A stretch of DNA of 64,000 bases. It comes from Mesorhizobium sp. M9A.F.Ca.ET.002.03.1.2 (GTDB lineage Bacteria > Pseudomonadota > Alphaproteobacteria > Rhizobiales > Rhizobiaceae). The translations under genes were made by a program, and so were the position numbers. This document shows positions 17,191 through 27,163 of the stretch, in pieces (position 1 is the first letter of the stretch; the number at the start of each line of letters is the position of its first letter). Under the pieces are notes generated by a model, which did not search any database, was not told the origin of the DNA, and was given only the letters and a program-made list of their open reading frames with translations. The stretch spans positions 5,759,001-5,823,000 of the forward strand of contig NZ_CP034443.1 in the NCBI RefSeq assembly GCF_003952365.1. The letters are read 5' to 3'.

Positions 17191-18753
17191 TTGGCACACC
17201 AGGTCGGCAGCTCGGTTCTCGATCTCGACCGCGGTACATTGCGGCGTGACGGTGAGATCGTGCCGGTGCGGCCAAAGACCTTCGAACTGCTGGCCTTCCT
17301 GGTGCGCAATCCCGGCCGAGTGCTGAGTAAGGACGAGCTGTTCCAGGCTGTCTGGCCCAGCACCATCGTGACAGAGGATTCGCTCACGCAATGCATTCGC
17401 GATGTGCGTAAATGCATAGGCGACGAGACGCAGTCGCTGGTGCGCACCGTGCCCCGGCGCGGCTACATGTTCCAGGCTGCCGACGACGACAGCGTGTCCG
17501 CTTCGCTGGCGCCGGCCACCGCTGCGGTTCAGATTGAACGAGCGCCCGAGCCGATGGTCGCCATCCTGCCGTTTCGCGTTAGCGTTGATGATGCGACGGC
17601 AAAGCCGCTCTTCGACGGTGCGGTCGAGGAGATCATCAACGCGCTTTCCTACTTCAAGACCATCGCGGTGCTGGCGCGCCATTCGGCCTTCGCGCTTGCC
17701 GAACATTCCGACCAGGACATCTGGGCGACTGCTGAGCGTCTCGGCGCCGACTATGTCGCGGAAGGCAGCGTCGAGAGCGCTGAGGATGGTTACAGCACGC
17801 ACGTCGTCCTATCCGAGACGGCGTCCGGCCGGCGCATCTGGGCGCAGGCGTTTTCGTTCAGGACCAGCGATCTCTTCGTCTTTCAAAGGATGGTGGCGCA
17901 ACGGATCGCGACCGCGCTGGTCGCCAACATTGAGAGCGCGGCGATGCGGCGCATGTCCCCCGCGCCCGCCGCCAACATCGAGGCCTATGTCCATATCTTG
18001 CGCGGCATCGCGCTTCTGCGCAGCTATGGCGAAGGCGTCAACCAGCAGGCCCGCGAACATTTGCTAAAGGCGCTCGAACTCGATCCGGATTCAGGGCTCG
18101 CTCACGCTTATCTCGCCTTGGCGGACACGATCATAGGCGGCTATGGCGGCGCGCCCCGCGCCCTGCTCGATCAGGCGCGAGACCGGGCCTTGCACGCCAC
18201 TGCACTCAGCCCGGACGAGGCACGTTGCCACCGCATTCTGGCGTTGATCCTTCTCTACCTGGCCGAATTCGACGCCGCCGCACGCCATTTCGCGCGCGCA
18301 TTGGATCTGAACCCCTATGATGCCGACACGTTGGCGCAGACGGGCTTTTTCGAGGTGATACGCGGCCATGGCGAGGCCGGCCTGGTGCTGCTGGACCAGG
18401 CGATCCAGCTCAATCCGATGCATCCCGCCTGGTATTATTACGACCGGGGTGAGGCCCTGCTTGTCCTTGGTCGCTATCCGGAAGCGGTGGCGTCTTTTTC
18501 CTGCCTCCCGCGAAAGAGTGCCTGGCAATGGTCGCGGCTGGCGGCTTGTCACGCGCTTGGCGGCAATATCGACAAGGCAAGGGCCTGCACCAGGGAGGGC
18601 CGTCGCCTAAACCCCGGCCTGACCGTGCAGGGAATCATGGCGGACCTTCACATGATGCGCTCGGAAGATCGGGAGCGGATACGGTCCGGTCTCGAGTTGG
18701 CCGGATGGGATGAAGCGCAAATGCCGGAAGCGCCATTGCCGACAACACAATGA
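17191..18753 (+). CDS. OmpR/CadC-type winged-helix regulator with TolB-N-like and TPR domains
   Basis: 520 residues from a TTG start (no ATG is available in frame). Residues about 5-95 form a Trans_reg_C winged helix (LDLDRGTLRRDGEIVPVRP, then VRTVPRRGYMF). Residues about 115-240 are a TolB-N-like domain (VAILPFRVSVDD, LGADYVAEGSVES), followed by TPR repeats (AREHLLKALELDPDSGLAHA). No transmembrane helix is seen, unlike CadC itself, so it should act in the cytosol. The body matches the LuxR-headed protein at 14084-15517 in domain order, while the DNA-binding head differs. Confidence 0.82.
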   Translation: MAHQVGSSVLDLDRGTLRRDGEIVPVRPKTFELLAFLVRNPGRVLSKDELFQAVWPSTIVTEDSLTQCIRDVRKCIGDETQSLVRTVPRRGYMFQAADDDSVSASLAPATAAVQIERAPEPMVAILPFRVSVDDATAKPLFDGAVEEIINALSYFKTIAVLARHSAFALAEHSDQDIWATAERLGADYVAEGSVESAEDGYSTHVVLSETASGRRIWAQAFSFRTSDLFVFQRMVAQRIATALVANIESAAMRRMSPAPAANIEAYVHILRGIALLRSYGEGVNQQAREHLLKALELDPDSGLAHAYLALADTIIGGYGGAPRALLDQARDRALHATALSPDEARCHRILALILLYLAEFDAAARHFARALDLNPYDADTLAQTGFFEVIRGHGEAGLVLLDQAIQLNPMHPAWYYYDRGEALLVLGRYPEAVASFSCLPRKSAWQWSRLAACHALGGNIDKARACTREGRRLNPGLTVQGIMADLHMMRSEDRERIRSGLELAGWDEAQMPEAPLPTTQ

Positions 18754-18955
18754 GCAGCATCGGCGGCGTTGGGCGCATGACGCGACGATGAGTCGGATCC
18801 TGCCTGTTCTTGCGCAAACCTCCGGCCTTGGCTAGCATCCGCCCGCCGGCGCCGAGCGGAGGAGAACGTCGCGGTGGACCGGCTGGAGCGCCGTTGCGTC
18901 CGCTTGGGCGCTCAAAGGACACTCCATTTTTGAAATGTCGCAAGGAACCTTCCGG

Positions 18956-18971
18956 AAACCGGAACCGGTTT
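18956..18971. promoter_or_regulatory. Candidate operator upstream of the sugar ABC genes
   Basis: AAACCGG-AA-CCGGTTT is a perfect 16-base palindrome about 35 bases before the binding-protein start codon. Its form suits a LacI- or GntR-type repressor, but no such regulator lies within the window next to this operon. Confidence 0.4.
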
Positions 18972-19005
18972 TCGGGTTCATGCGCATGTGGAGGAGACCA
19001 AATTG

Positions 19006-19956
19006 ATGAACAGACGTGAATTCCTGCTGTCGTCCGTGGCGATCGGCACATTGGCTCTGGCCGCTCCGCAACTGGCGGTCGCCCAGGACAAGCTGACCAT
19101 ACTGGGTTCGGTGCCGAGCCTCGGCTTTCCGTTTTTCGTTCACATGCTGAACCAGATCAAGGCGGAGGCGCAGGCGCAAGGCGTCAACCTGACCGAGAGC
19201 GACGGCCAGAACTCGGCGCCCAAGCAGACCGCCGATATCGAGGCGGCGCTCGTGCAGAAGGTCGACGCCATCGTCATCTCGCCGCTTGACGTCAACGCGC
19301 TGGCGCCGGCCATCGAGCAGGCGGTCCAGGCCGGCATCCCCGTCGTCACCATCGACCGCCGCGTCGACGGCGTCGAAGGCATTCTCGCCCATGTCGGCGC
19401 CGACAATGTCAAGGGCGGCGAGGCCGAGGCGCAGGCCATGGTGGCGGCGTTCCCGAACGGTGCCAAGATCTTCCATCTGCAGGGCCAGCCAGGTGCTGGG
19501 CCCGCGATCGATCGCAACAAGGGCGTGCACAACGTTCTCGACCCGCTGAAGGACAAATACCAGATCGTCTTCGAGCAGACCGCCAACTTCGCCCGTGCCG
19601 AGGCGCTCTCGGTCACCGAAGCGGGACTTGCCGCCAACGGCAAGCCCGATGCGATTATCTGCGCCAATGACGACATGGCGCTTGGCGCGGTTGAAGCCTG
19701 CGCGGCGCGCAACTTCACCGACGTCAAGATCTACGGCTTCGATGCGCTTCCCGAAGCGCTGGTCGCCGTGCGCGACGGCAAGCTGGCCGGCACGGTCGAA
19801 CAGTTCCCCGGCGAGCAGTCGCGCACCGCGGTGCAGATCGCCGTCGCCTATGCGAAGGACAAGACCGAGCCAAAGGAAAAGCTCGTACTGCTGACGCCGA
19901 TTGTCATCGGTAAGGACAATCTCGACAAGGCTGAAAGGCTTGGCGAGACGAAGTAG
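19006..19956 (+). CDS. Sugar ABC transporter substrate-binding protein (RbsB-like)
   Basis: A periplasmic binding protein of 316 residues. The leader MNRREFLLSSVAIGTLALAA has an RR pair and ends at VAQ, so Tat export is possible. The mature part (LTILGSVPSLGFPFFVHML, AIVISPLDVNALAPAI, ICANDDMALGAVEA) is the Peripla_BP_4 ribose/galactose type. GGAGGAG at 18990-18996 fixes the ATG at 19006. It is first of a three-gene importer; the sugar is not deducible. Confidence 0.92.
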   Translation: MNRREFLLSSVAIGTLALAAPQLAVAQDKLTILGSVPSLGFPFFVHMLNQIKAEAQAQGVNLTESDGQNSAPKQTADIEAALVQKVDAIVISPLDVNALAPAIEQAVQAGIPVVTIDRRVDGVEGILAHVGADNVKGGEAEAQAMVAAFPNGAKIFHLQGQPGAGPAIDRNKGVHNVLDPLKDKYQIVFEQTANFARAEALSVTEAGLAANGKPDAIICANDDMALGAVEACAARNFTDVKIYGFDALPEALVAVRDGKLAGTVEQFPGEQSRTAVQIAVAYAKDKTEPKEKLVLLTPIVIGKDNLDKAERLGETK

Positions 19957-19983
19957 GCCAATTGGCAATGCCGGCGGGACAGC

Positions 19984-20138
19984 ACCCCCCTCTGTCCTGC
20001 CGGACATCTCCCCCTCAAGGGGGGAGATTGGCAGTTTCGGCGGTCTCGCCCCCTTTACAATGCTGGAGATTGGCGAAAGCCGAAGTGACATCCAATCTCC
20101 CCCTTGAGGGGAGATGTCCGGCAGGACAGAGGGGGGCG
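19984..20138. repeat. Mesorhizobial long palindromic repeat, second copy
   Basis: Both arms carry CCCCTCTGTCCTGCCGGACA and its complement, with inner TCTCCCCCTC/GAGGGGGAGA segments and a spacer containing GGAGATTGGCGAAAGCC. It lies between the binding-protein and ATPase genes of one operon. There it could cause partial termination or protect the upstream mRNA, raising binding-protein output. Confidence 0.85.
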
Positions 20139-20186
20139 CTCAAGCGCAAACGTCGAGGGTGTAAATTTGTATCAAGGGAGCAACCT

Positions 20187-21755
20187 TTGCCCGCAGCCGA
20201 AGCCGTAGCATCGCCCGTCCTCCTCGCTGTCGAGGGCGTGACCAAGCGCTTTGCCGGCGTGACTGCGCTGAGCGACGTCTCGCTCGAGGTTCGGCCCGGC
20301 GAAATCCTCGGCCTGCTCGGCGAAAACGGCGCCGGCAAGTCGACGCTGCTCAAGATCCTGTCCGGCGTGATGCCCCCCTCCGGCGGCCGCATCGTCTTCG
20401 ACGGCGCCGAATTCAACCCGCACAATCCGCAGGATGCCAAGCGCCTCGGCATCGTCACCATCTACCAGGAACTGAGCCTGATCCCGACGCTGACGGTGGC
20501 GGAGAACATCTTCATCGGCCGCGCGCCGCTCGGGTCCCTCGGGCTGGTCAGCTGGCGGAAGATGGAGCACGACTCACGCGCCATCATCGCTCGCGTCGGG
20601 CTGGACCTCGATCCGGCGACGCCGGTGTCGGCATTGTCGGTAGCCGAGCAGCAGCTCGTCGAGATCGCCCGCGCGCTGTCGCTGGAGAGCCGTCTGATCA
20701 TCATGGACGAGCCGACCTCGGCGCTGACCGAATCCGAAGTGCAAAGACTGATGTCGATCATGGACCGGCTGCGCAAGGACGGCGTCGCCATCATGTTCGT
20801 CACCCACAGGCTGGAAGAGGCCTCTGCCATCTGCGACCGGATGACGGTGCTGCGCGACGGCAGGCTGGCCGGCCATCTCGACCGCGAGGGCGGGCCAATC
20901 AAGCTGCCCAGGATCATCGAGAAGATGGTCGGCCGCGCGGCGTCCGAGCTTTACGCCAGGCCGACGCAGCGCGACGTCGCCGGCGACGTCAGGCTCTGCG
21001 TGCGCGGCCTGCGCACGGTGCGCGATCCGCAGGCGCCGCACGCCATCGTGCTCGAAGGCGTCGATCTCGACCTCAAGGCAGGCGAGATCCTCGGCGTCGC
21101 CGGCCTCGTCGGCTCCGGCCGCACCGAGCTCGCCCGCGCCATCTTCGGCGCCGACCGCATTGCCGCCGGCACCATCACGCTCGACGGCAAGCCGATCGCG
21201 CCGGAAACACCCGCCGATGCCATCCGACTCGGCATCGGGCTGGTGCCGGAAGACCGCAAGCATCAGGCGATCTTCGCCGCGCTCGGCATCCTCACCAACT
21301 TTTCCATCGCCGCACTCGGCCGCTACGCCAACGCCGCCGGCTTCATGGCCGAGCGGCGCGAACGCGAGGCGCTGGCAAGCTACAGGAAGACGCTGTCGAT
21401 CCGCATGGCTTCGCCCGAGCAGCCCATAGAGGGGCTGTCCGGCGGCAACCAGCAGAAGGTCATCCTCGCCCGCTGGCTGGCACGTGACCCCAAGGTGCTG
21501 ATTGTGGATGAACCGACGCGCGGCGTCGATGTCGGCGCCAAGGCCGAGGTCCACCAGATCCTGGTGCAGCTGGCGGCGCGCGGCATCGCCATCATGATGA
21601 TCTCTTCGGAACTGCCGGAGGTGCTTGCCGTGTCGGACAGGATCGTCACCATGCGACGCGGACGCATCACCGGCGAGATGCCCGGCATCGAAGCGACGGA
21701 GGAAAAACTGATGGAACTGATGGCGCTCGACCAACGGCAGGAAGCGACCCCATGA
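20187..21755 (+). CDS. Sugar ABC transporter ATP-binding protein, double-domain (RbsA/MglA type)
   Basis: 522 residues with two fused nucleotide-binding domains. The first has Walker A GENGAGKST, signature LSVAEQQ and Walker B IIMDEPTSA. The second has the degenerate loop GLVGSGRTE, signature LSGGNQQK and VLIVDEPTRGVDVGAK. This asymmetry is normal for the carbohydrate uptake-2 family. The TTG at 20187 is chosen because AAGGGAG precedes it and because longer readings enter the palindromic repeat. It overlaps the permease by 4 bp. Confidence 0.92.
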   Translation: MPAAEAVASPVLLAVEGVTKRFAGVTALSDVSLEVRPGEILGLLGENGAGKSTLLKILSGVMPPSGGRIVFDGAEFNPHNPQDAKRLGIVTIYQELSLIPTLTVAENIFIGRAPLGSLGLVSWRKMEHDSRAIIARVGLDLDPATPVSALSVAEQQLVEIARALSLESRLIIMDEPTSALTESEVQRLMSIMDRLRKDGVAIMFVTHRLEEASAICDRMTVLRDGRLAGHLDREGGPIKLPRIIEKMVGRAASELYARPTQRDVAGDVRLCVRGLRTVRDPQAPHAIVLEGVDLDLKAGEILGVAGLVGSGRTELARAIFGADRIAAGTITLDGKPIAPETPADAIRLGIGLVPEDRKHQAIFAALGILTNFSIAALGRYANAAGFMAERREREALASYRKTLSIRMASPEQPIEGLSGGNQQKVILARWLARDPKVLIVDEPTRGVDVGAKAEVHQILVQLAARGIAIMMISSELPEVLAVSDRIVTMRRGRITGEMPGIEATEEKLMELMALDQRQEATP

Positions 21756-22768
21756 GCAGCACGACCGAACAGGCCCAGCGCGGCGGCATCAATGTGGCGC
21801 GGCTGTTGATGAGCTTCGGTCCGCTGATGTTCCTGGCGGTGCTGATCGTCGTCTTCACCGTGCTGAAGCCGAGCTTCATCGACCCCATCAACATCTTCAA
21901 CATCATGCGGCAGATCTCGATCACCGGGCTGATCGCGCTCGGCATGACCTTCGTCATCCTCACCGCCGGCATCGACCTGTCGGTCGGCTCGCTGCTGGCC
22001 TTCTGCGGCATGGTCGCGGCGGTGGTCGCCAAGGGCGGCACCGCCAACACGCTGTCGCTGTCGACGTCAGGCACGCAAGGCTATGGCTGGTTCGTCGCCC
22101 TTCTGGCAGCGGTCGCGATCGGCGCCGTGGCCGGCGGTGTCCAGGGTTTTGCCATCACCAGGCTGAAGGTGCCGCCCTTCGTCGTCACGCTCGGCGGCCT
22201 CACCGTGTTTCGCGGCCTGACGCTGACGATCTCCAATGGCGGCCCGATCTCCGGCTTCGACGCCTCGATGCGCTGGTTCGGCACCGGGCTGATCGGCCCG
22301 GTCCCGGTGCCGGCGATCATCTTCGCGGCGGCGGCGATCCTCTGCCACATCGTCTTGCGCTACACGCGCTACGGCCGCGCGGTCTACGCCGTCGGCGGCA
22401 ATGCCGAAGCGGCGCGGCTGTCCGGCCTGCGCGTCGACCGCATCCTGATCTCGGTCTATGTCATCGTCGGCTTTTTCGCCGGGCTTGCCGCCTTCGTGCT
22501 GTCGGCCAGGCTCAATTCCTCGGAAGCCGTCGCCGGCATCGGCTACGAACTCACGGTGATTTCGGCCGTCGTCATCGGCGGCACCTCGCTGTTCGGCGGC
22601 ATCGGCAGCGTCGGCGGCACGGTGGTGGGCGCGGCACTGATCGGCGTTCTGCAGAACGGGCTGCAATTCAACAACGTGTCGTCCTACACCCAAAGCATCG
22701 TCATCGGCCTGATCCTCATCCTCGCCGTGGCGTTCGACCGCTGGCTGAAGGCAAGGGTGAGAAGGTGA
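21752..22768 (+). CDS. Sugar ABC transporter permease (RbsC type)
   Basis: 338 residues with 8-10 hydrophobic segments. ALGMTFVILTAGIDLSVGSL and YAVGGNAEAARLSGLRVDR are the RbsC/XylH landmarks. The ATG overlaps the ATPase stop codon (ATGA). It completes a three-gene importer and is followed by a half palindrome and the convergent groEL. Confidence 0.93.
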   Translation: MSSTTEQAQRGGINVARLLMSFGPLMFLAVLIVVFTVLKPSFIDPINIFNIMRQISITGLIALGMTFVILTAGIDLSVGSLLAFCGMVAAVVAKGGTANTLSLSTSGTQGYGWFVALLAAVAIGAVAGGVQGFAITRLKVPPFVVTLGGLTVFRGLTLTISNGGPISGFDASMRWFGTGLIGPVPVPAIIFAAAAILCHIVLRYTRYGRAVYAVGGNAEAARLSGLRVDRILISVYVIVGFFAGLAAFVLSARLNSSEAVAGIGYELTVISAVVIGGTSLFGGIGSVGGTVVGAALIGVLQNGLQFNNVSSYTQSIVIGLILILAVAFDRWLKARVRR

Positions 22769-22771
22769 AGC

Positions 22772-22798
22772 TGCCAATCTCCCCCTCGTGGGGAGATC
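22772..22798. repeat. Half copy of the mesorhizobial palindrome
   Basis: CCAATCTCCCCCTCGTGGGGAG and adjoining bases form a tight hairpin (ATCTCCCC / GGGGAGAT). It lies between the convergent permease and groEL genes, where it can end transcription from both sides. Confidence 0.7.
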
Positions 22799-22822
22799 GG
22801 CCATCACCACTGCTTTCGCGCC

Positions 22823-24466
<1,644 letters not shown>

Positions 24467-24513
24467 TCAAATAGGCAGCTTTTCGTTGACTGATTGCTTG
24501 TCCAGGTCTCCGC

Positions 24514-24828
24514 TCAGGCGGCCTTCTGCATCTTGCCGGTGGCTTCGATCACACCCAGCACGTCGCTCTCCCTGATGATGAGCAGCTCCTCGCCATCGAG
24601 TTTGATCTCGGTGCCCGACCATTTGCCGAACAGGACACGGTCGCCGACCTTGACGTCCAGCGGCTGCAACTGGCCGCTGTCGCCGCGCGCGCCGGGGCCG
24701 GCGGCGATCACCTCGCCTTCCTGCGGCTTCTCCTTGGCAGTGTCGGGAATGATGATGCCGCCGGCGGTCTTCTCATCGACCTCGATGCGGCGGACCAGGA
24801 TACGGTCATGCAACGGACGGAACGGCAT
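24514..24828 (-). CDS. groS: 10-kDa co-chaperonin GroES
   Basis: The lid of the GroEL chamber, 104 residues. [20 protein letters not shown], the mobile loop [20 protein letters not shown] and the tail [11 protein letters not shown] are standard. GAGGAGAACAAC places the ribosome site just before the ATG at 24828; the longer reading adds no family sequence. Confidence 0.97.
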   Translation of the reverse strand: MPFRPLHDRILVRRIEVDEKTAGGIIIPDTAKEKPQEGEVIAAGPGARGDSGQLQPLDVKVGDRVLFGKWSGTEIKLDGEELLIIRESDVLGVIEATGKMQKAA

Positions 24829-24937
24829 GTTGTTCTCCTCTTGGACAAACAGGTTTCCGAAAGCCCTCAAGGCCGGACCGGCAATATCGGCCCGGCGCCG
24901 GTGCCCGACCCTTACTCAGGCATCACGCGCGTATACG

Positions 24938-24965
24938 AACTAGTTTTGCCGTTTGACGTTTCAAG
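24938..24965 (-). promoter_or_regulatory. Candidate RpoH (heat-shock sigma) promoter for groESL
   Basis: Read on the minus strand: -35 CTTGAA, 16-base spacer, -10 CTAGTT, about 110 bases before the groES start. This fits the rhizobial RpoH pattern CTTGAC-N16/17-CYTATNT with two changes. No CIRCE inverted repeat (TTAGCACTC-N9-GAGTGCTAA) is present, so HrcA control is unlikely for this copy. The remainder of 24871-25169 holds no clear gene. Confidence 0.6.
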
Positions 24966-25169
24966 AGGATCGGGTTCGAAACCCGGGCGCAATCTTCCAA
25001 AATCACGTTGACTCCCAACGCTACCCCGGCGGCCGCAACGCATGATGAAGCCGAAGCGTTTTTGCGCACGGTGTCTATCGCGTCGGCGCCGGTGGACGAG
25101 ATGGTTCGCTGCCTGCGCTTCAAAACCTCCCTAGCCCAAACCCTATCCCCGCCCAGACGCGACGGCCGG

Positions 25170-25400
25170 CTACATCTCGTCGTCCGGCGGCTCGAGAAGC
25201 CCGATCAGCGTCGCCACCCTTGCCGATGGCAGAGGGCGGCCCTCGTTGACCAGCGCCTCATCGGCGCCGACCCAGGCAAAGGCCTCGCGCAACTCTTCGA
25301 TCGTCGCGCCGGTCGAGACGACGTCGGCGATAACCGCATCGTCCACCGGGCCCAGCACCGAAATGACGTCGTCGCGTGTCATGGTCATCATGTCCTCCAT
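25170..25400 (-). CDS. Small acidic hypothetical protein (up to 76 aa)
   Basis: The product MEDMMTMTRDDVISVLGPVD continues with a largely helical, strongly acidic sequence ending LLEPPDDEM. Several in-frame ATGs (25400, 25391, 25388, 25382) compete; GGAGG lies just upstream of the inner ones, so the true protein may be 70-73 residues. No domain is recognised. Its setting between groES and the Hsp20 genes hints at a stress role, but the sequence itself gives no proof. Confidence 0.6.
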   Translation of the reverse strand: MEDMMTMTRDDVISVLGPVDDAVIADVVSTGATIEELREAFAWVGADEALVNEGRPLPSARVATLIGLLEPPDDEM

Positions 25401-25465
25401 GCGGCGTGCCCCTCAAATGATGGTTGAAACCGGCAAAAAATCTGCCTGCGGGACAGAATCTGGGT

Positions 25466-25493
25466 CTTGATTTCGGGCTGACAATGACCAAAT
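25466..25493 (+). promoter_or_regulatory. Candidate RpoH promoter for the first Hsp20 gene
   Basis: -35 CTTGAT, 16-base spacer, -10 CCAAAT, about 40 bases before the leader hairpins and 95 before the Hsp20 start. Its -35 element and spacing match those of the groESL promoter, supporting shared heat-shock control. Confidence 0.5.
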
Positions 25494-25532
25494 CGAAATT
25501 GCCGGTTGCCGAATGGGGCCGGTAGAATCCAG

Positions 25533-25582
25533 GGAGCGCCAGCTCTTTGGCGTTCCTCGTACTATGTTGCTCAATAGAGGAT
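25533..25582 (+). promoter_or_regulatory. ROSE-like RNA thermometer in the Hsp20 leader
   Basis: Two hairpins lie just before the Hsp20 start. The first pairs GGAGCGCCA (25533-25541) with TGGCGTTCC (25548-25556) with one G-U pair. The second pairs TTGCTC (25567-25572) with GAGGAT (25577-25582) over an AATA loop, hiding the GAGG ribosome site and placing a G opposite a G. This UYGCU anti-ribosome-site arrangement with a G-G mismatch is the hallmark of ROSE elements, which melt on heating and free the ribosome site. The folding is by hand. Confidence 0.7.
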
Positions 25583-25588
25583 GTAGCT

Positions 25589-26053
25589 ATGAGAACCGCA
25601 TTCGACTTTTCCCCGCTCTATCGGTCGAGCATCGGTTTCGACCGCGTCTCCAACCTGCTGGAAAACGCGCCGCAGGCGGTCGACGGCTGGCCGGCTTATG
25701 ACATCGAGCGAAGCGGCGAGAACACCAATCGCGTGACGGTCGCCGTCGCCGGCTTTTCCGAAGACGACCTCGACAGCAGCCACGAGCCGAACCTTCTCAT
25801 CGTCTCGGGCGAGCGCAAGCAACAGGATAAGGTGGAATATCTGCATCGAGGTCTTCCGGTGCGACCGTTCACGCGGCGCTCCGAGCCTGCCGATCACATG
25901 ACGGTCACCAGCGGCTCGCTTGAAAACGGCCTGCTGACGATCGACCTCTTGCGCGAAGTGCCCGAGGAGGTGAAGCCGCGTCGCATCACCATCGCCAGGA
26001 AAAACGGCGCGCCGAAGGCCGGGCAGGTCGAGAAGCCGAAGCAGGCCGCCTGA
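25589..26053 (+). CDS. Small heat-shock protein, Hsp20 family (rhizobial class A type)
   Basis: 154 residues. A short N-terminal arm (MRTAFDFSPLYRSSIGFDRV) leads into an alpha-crystallin domain at about 38-130 (YDIERSGENTNRVTVAVAGF, YLHRGLPVRPFTRR, SLENGLLTIDLLREVPEE). A basic tail carries the IxI-like PRRITIA. It holds unfolding clients in the cytoplasm. Leader control by the ROSE-like element and the RpoH promoter fits IbpA-type genes of rhizobia. Confidence 0.93.
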   Translation: MRTAFDFSPLYRSSIGFDRVSNLLENAPQAVDGWPAYDIERSGENTNRVTVAVAGFSEDDLDSSHEPNLLIVSGERKQQDKVEYLHRGLPVRPFTRRSEPADHMTVTSGSLENGLLTIDLLREVPEEVKPRRITIARKNGAPKAGQVEKPKQAA

Positions 26054-26111
26054 GCGAAGGCGAACTCTGGCGCCGCCTTTGGCATTAACCAGTCGAGAAA
26101 GGAGAACATCA

Positions 26112-26648
26112 ATGGCTATTCGTGATCTCATCCCCTGGAGTCGGGAGAACAGTCCGACTCCAAGCTTTTACCGTGACGATGACCGGGATCCGTTCATGGC
26201 GTTGCATCGCGAGATGAACCGCCTGATCGAAGACGCGTTCCGTGGTTTCGAAACGCGCATGCCGTCGCTCAGCGGATTTTCGTCGCCGCGCGCCAGCTGG
26301 CCGAGCGTTGAGATTTCCGACGGCGAGAAGGAGATCCGCGTGACCGCCGAAATCCCCGGCATGGACGAGAAGGACGTCGAGGTGCTGCTCGACGACGGCG
26401 TGCTGACCCTGCGCGGCGAAAAGCGCTCCGAGACCGAGGACAAGGGCAGGCACTTCTCCGAGCGGTTCTATGGCCGCTTCGAGCGCCGCATCCCGCTCGG
26501 CTACGAGGTCGAGGAGGACAAGGTAAGCGCCGCCTTCCACAACGGCGTGCTCACAGTGACGCTACCCAAGACACAGCGTGCGCAGGCGAAGGCCAGGCGC
26601 ATCGCCATCAGCGGCAGTGCCGCCAGTCCCGGCAAGAGCAAGCACTGA
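26112..26648 (+). CDS. Small heat-shock protein, Hsp20 family (second, divergent type)
   Basis: 178 residues. The alpha-crystallin domain spans about 68-165 (WPSVEISDGEKEIRVTAEIP, GRHFSERFYGRFERRIPLGY, HNGVLTVTLPKT). It differs clearly from the first Hsp20, being closer to the widespread bacterial/archaeal type, so the pair is not a recent duplication. GGAGAAC lies 6 bases before the ATG. It is 58 bp downstream of the first gene and probably co-transcribed. Confidence 0.93.
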   Translation: MAIRDLIPWSRENSPTPSFYRDDDRDPFMALHREMNRLIEDAFRGFETRMPSLSGFSSPRASWPSVEISDGEKEIRVTAEIPGMDEKDVEVLLDDGVLTLRGEKRSETEDKGRHFSERFYGRFERRIPLGYEVEEDKVSAAFHNGVLTVTLPKTQRAQAKARRIAISGSAASPGKSKH

Positions 26649-26660
26649 CAACGCTGGCAG

Positions 26661-26688
26661 CCGGGCGCGAAGAAAGTCGCGCCCGGCC
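26661..26688. terminator. Strong hairpin after the Hsp20 pair
   Basis: GCCGGGCGCGA (26661-26671) pairs perfectly with TCGCGCCCGGC (26678-26688) around a 6-base loop, 12 bases after the stop codon. There is no T-tract. It lies between convergent genes and could serve both. Confidence 0.7.
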
Positions 26689-26758
26689 GCGCTGGACACC
26701 CTTGGGCCGGATACACATGGGGCCGGACACCCTTTGGAAAGGACAAGCCCTGCCAGCA

Positions 26759-27163
26759 TCAACTTCCGGCAGCGGGTTTGGCCTTGATGGTCTTCAGGGC
26801 CGTCAGGAGGTAGTCCTGCATCGTCGCTTGAAGGTTTGTCGTGGCGGTTCGCACCGCAGCCATCGCGTCCTTCACCGCCGCTTCGTCGAAGGGCGAGGCG
26901 TTCTGCGCTGCCGCCAGATTGGCCCGCGCCATGCGCAGCTCGCTCAGTGCCGCCAAGGTCCGCGGACGGTTTGCGCGACGGATGCTGCGGAACTCCTTCC
27001 TCACCTCGGGCGAATAAGCGCCGGCGATCTCGGTCATCAGCACGCGTCCCGGCCCGCCTTGCCGCAGGCCGTGAGCAGCATAACCGAGCAGGAAGAAGTT
27101 GCCGGCGAGCGAAAGGCCGAGCAGCACCAGCGTCGCCGTCCAGATCCAGGAGCGCTTCGTCAA
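26759..27163 (-). CDS. Membrane-anchored periplasmic metal-resistance-type sensor (Metal_resist / CnrR-like)
   Basis: 134 residues. One N-terminal membrane segment (IWTATLVLLGLSLAGNFFLL) anchors a periplasmic, all-helical domain with RKEFRSIRRANRPRTLAALS and LRMARANLAAAQ, the pattern of the heavy-metal-sensor/CpxP-like family. The adjacent gene order sigma, anti-sigma, sensor is that of the CnrYXH-type systems. It overlaps the anti-sigma gene by 4 bp. Few His, Met or Cys residues are seen in the helical domain, so metal binding itself is uncertain. Confidence 0.75.
   Translation of the reverse strand: MTKRSWIWTATLVLLGLSLAGNFFLLGYAAHGLRQGGPGRVLMTEIAGAYSPEVRKEFRSIRRANRPRTLAALSELRMARANLAAAQNASPFDEAAVKDAMAAVRTATTNLQATMQDYLLTALKTIKAKPAAGS

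Noticed and set aside
24968..24986. tRNA-like T-arm (CGGGTTCGAAACCCG) upstream of groES
   Set aside because: No matching D-arm, anticodon arm or acceptor stem could be folded around it on either strand; taken as chance or a tiny remnant.
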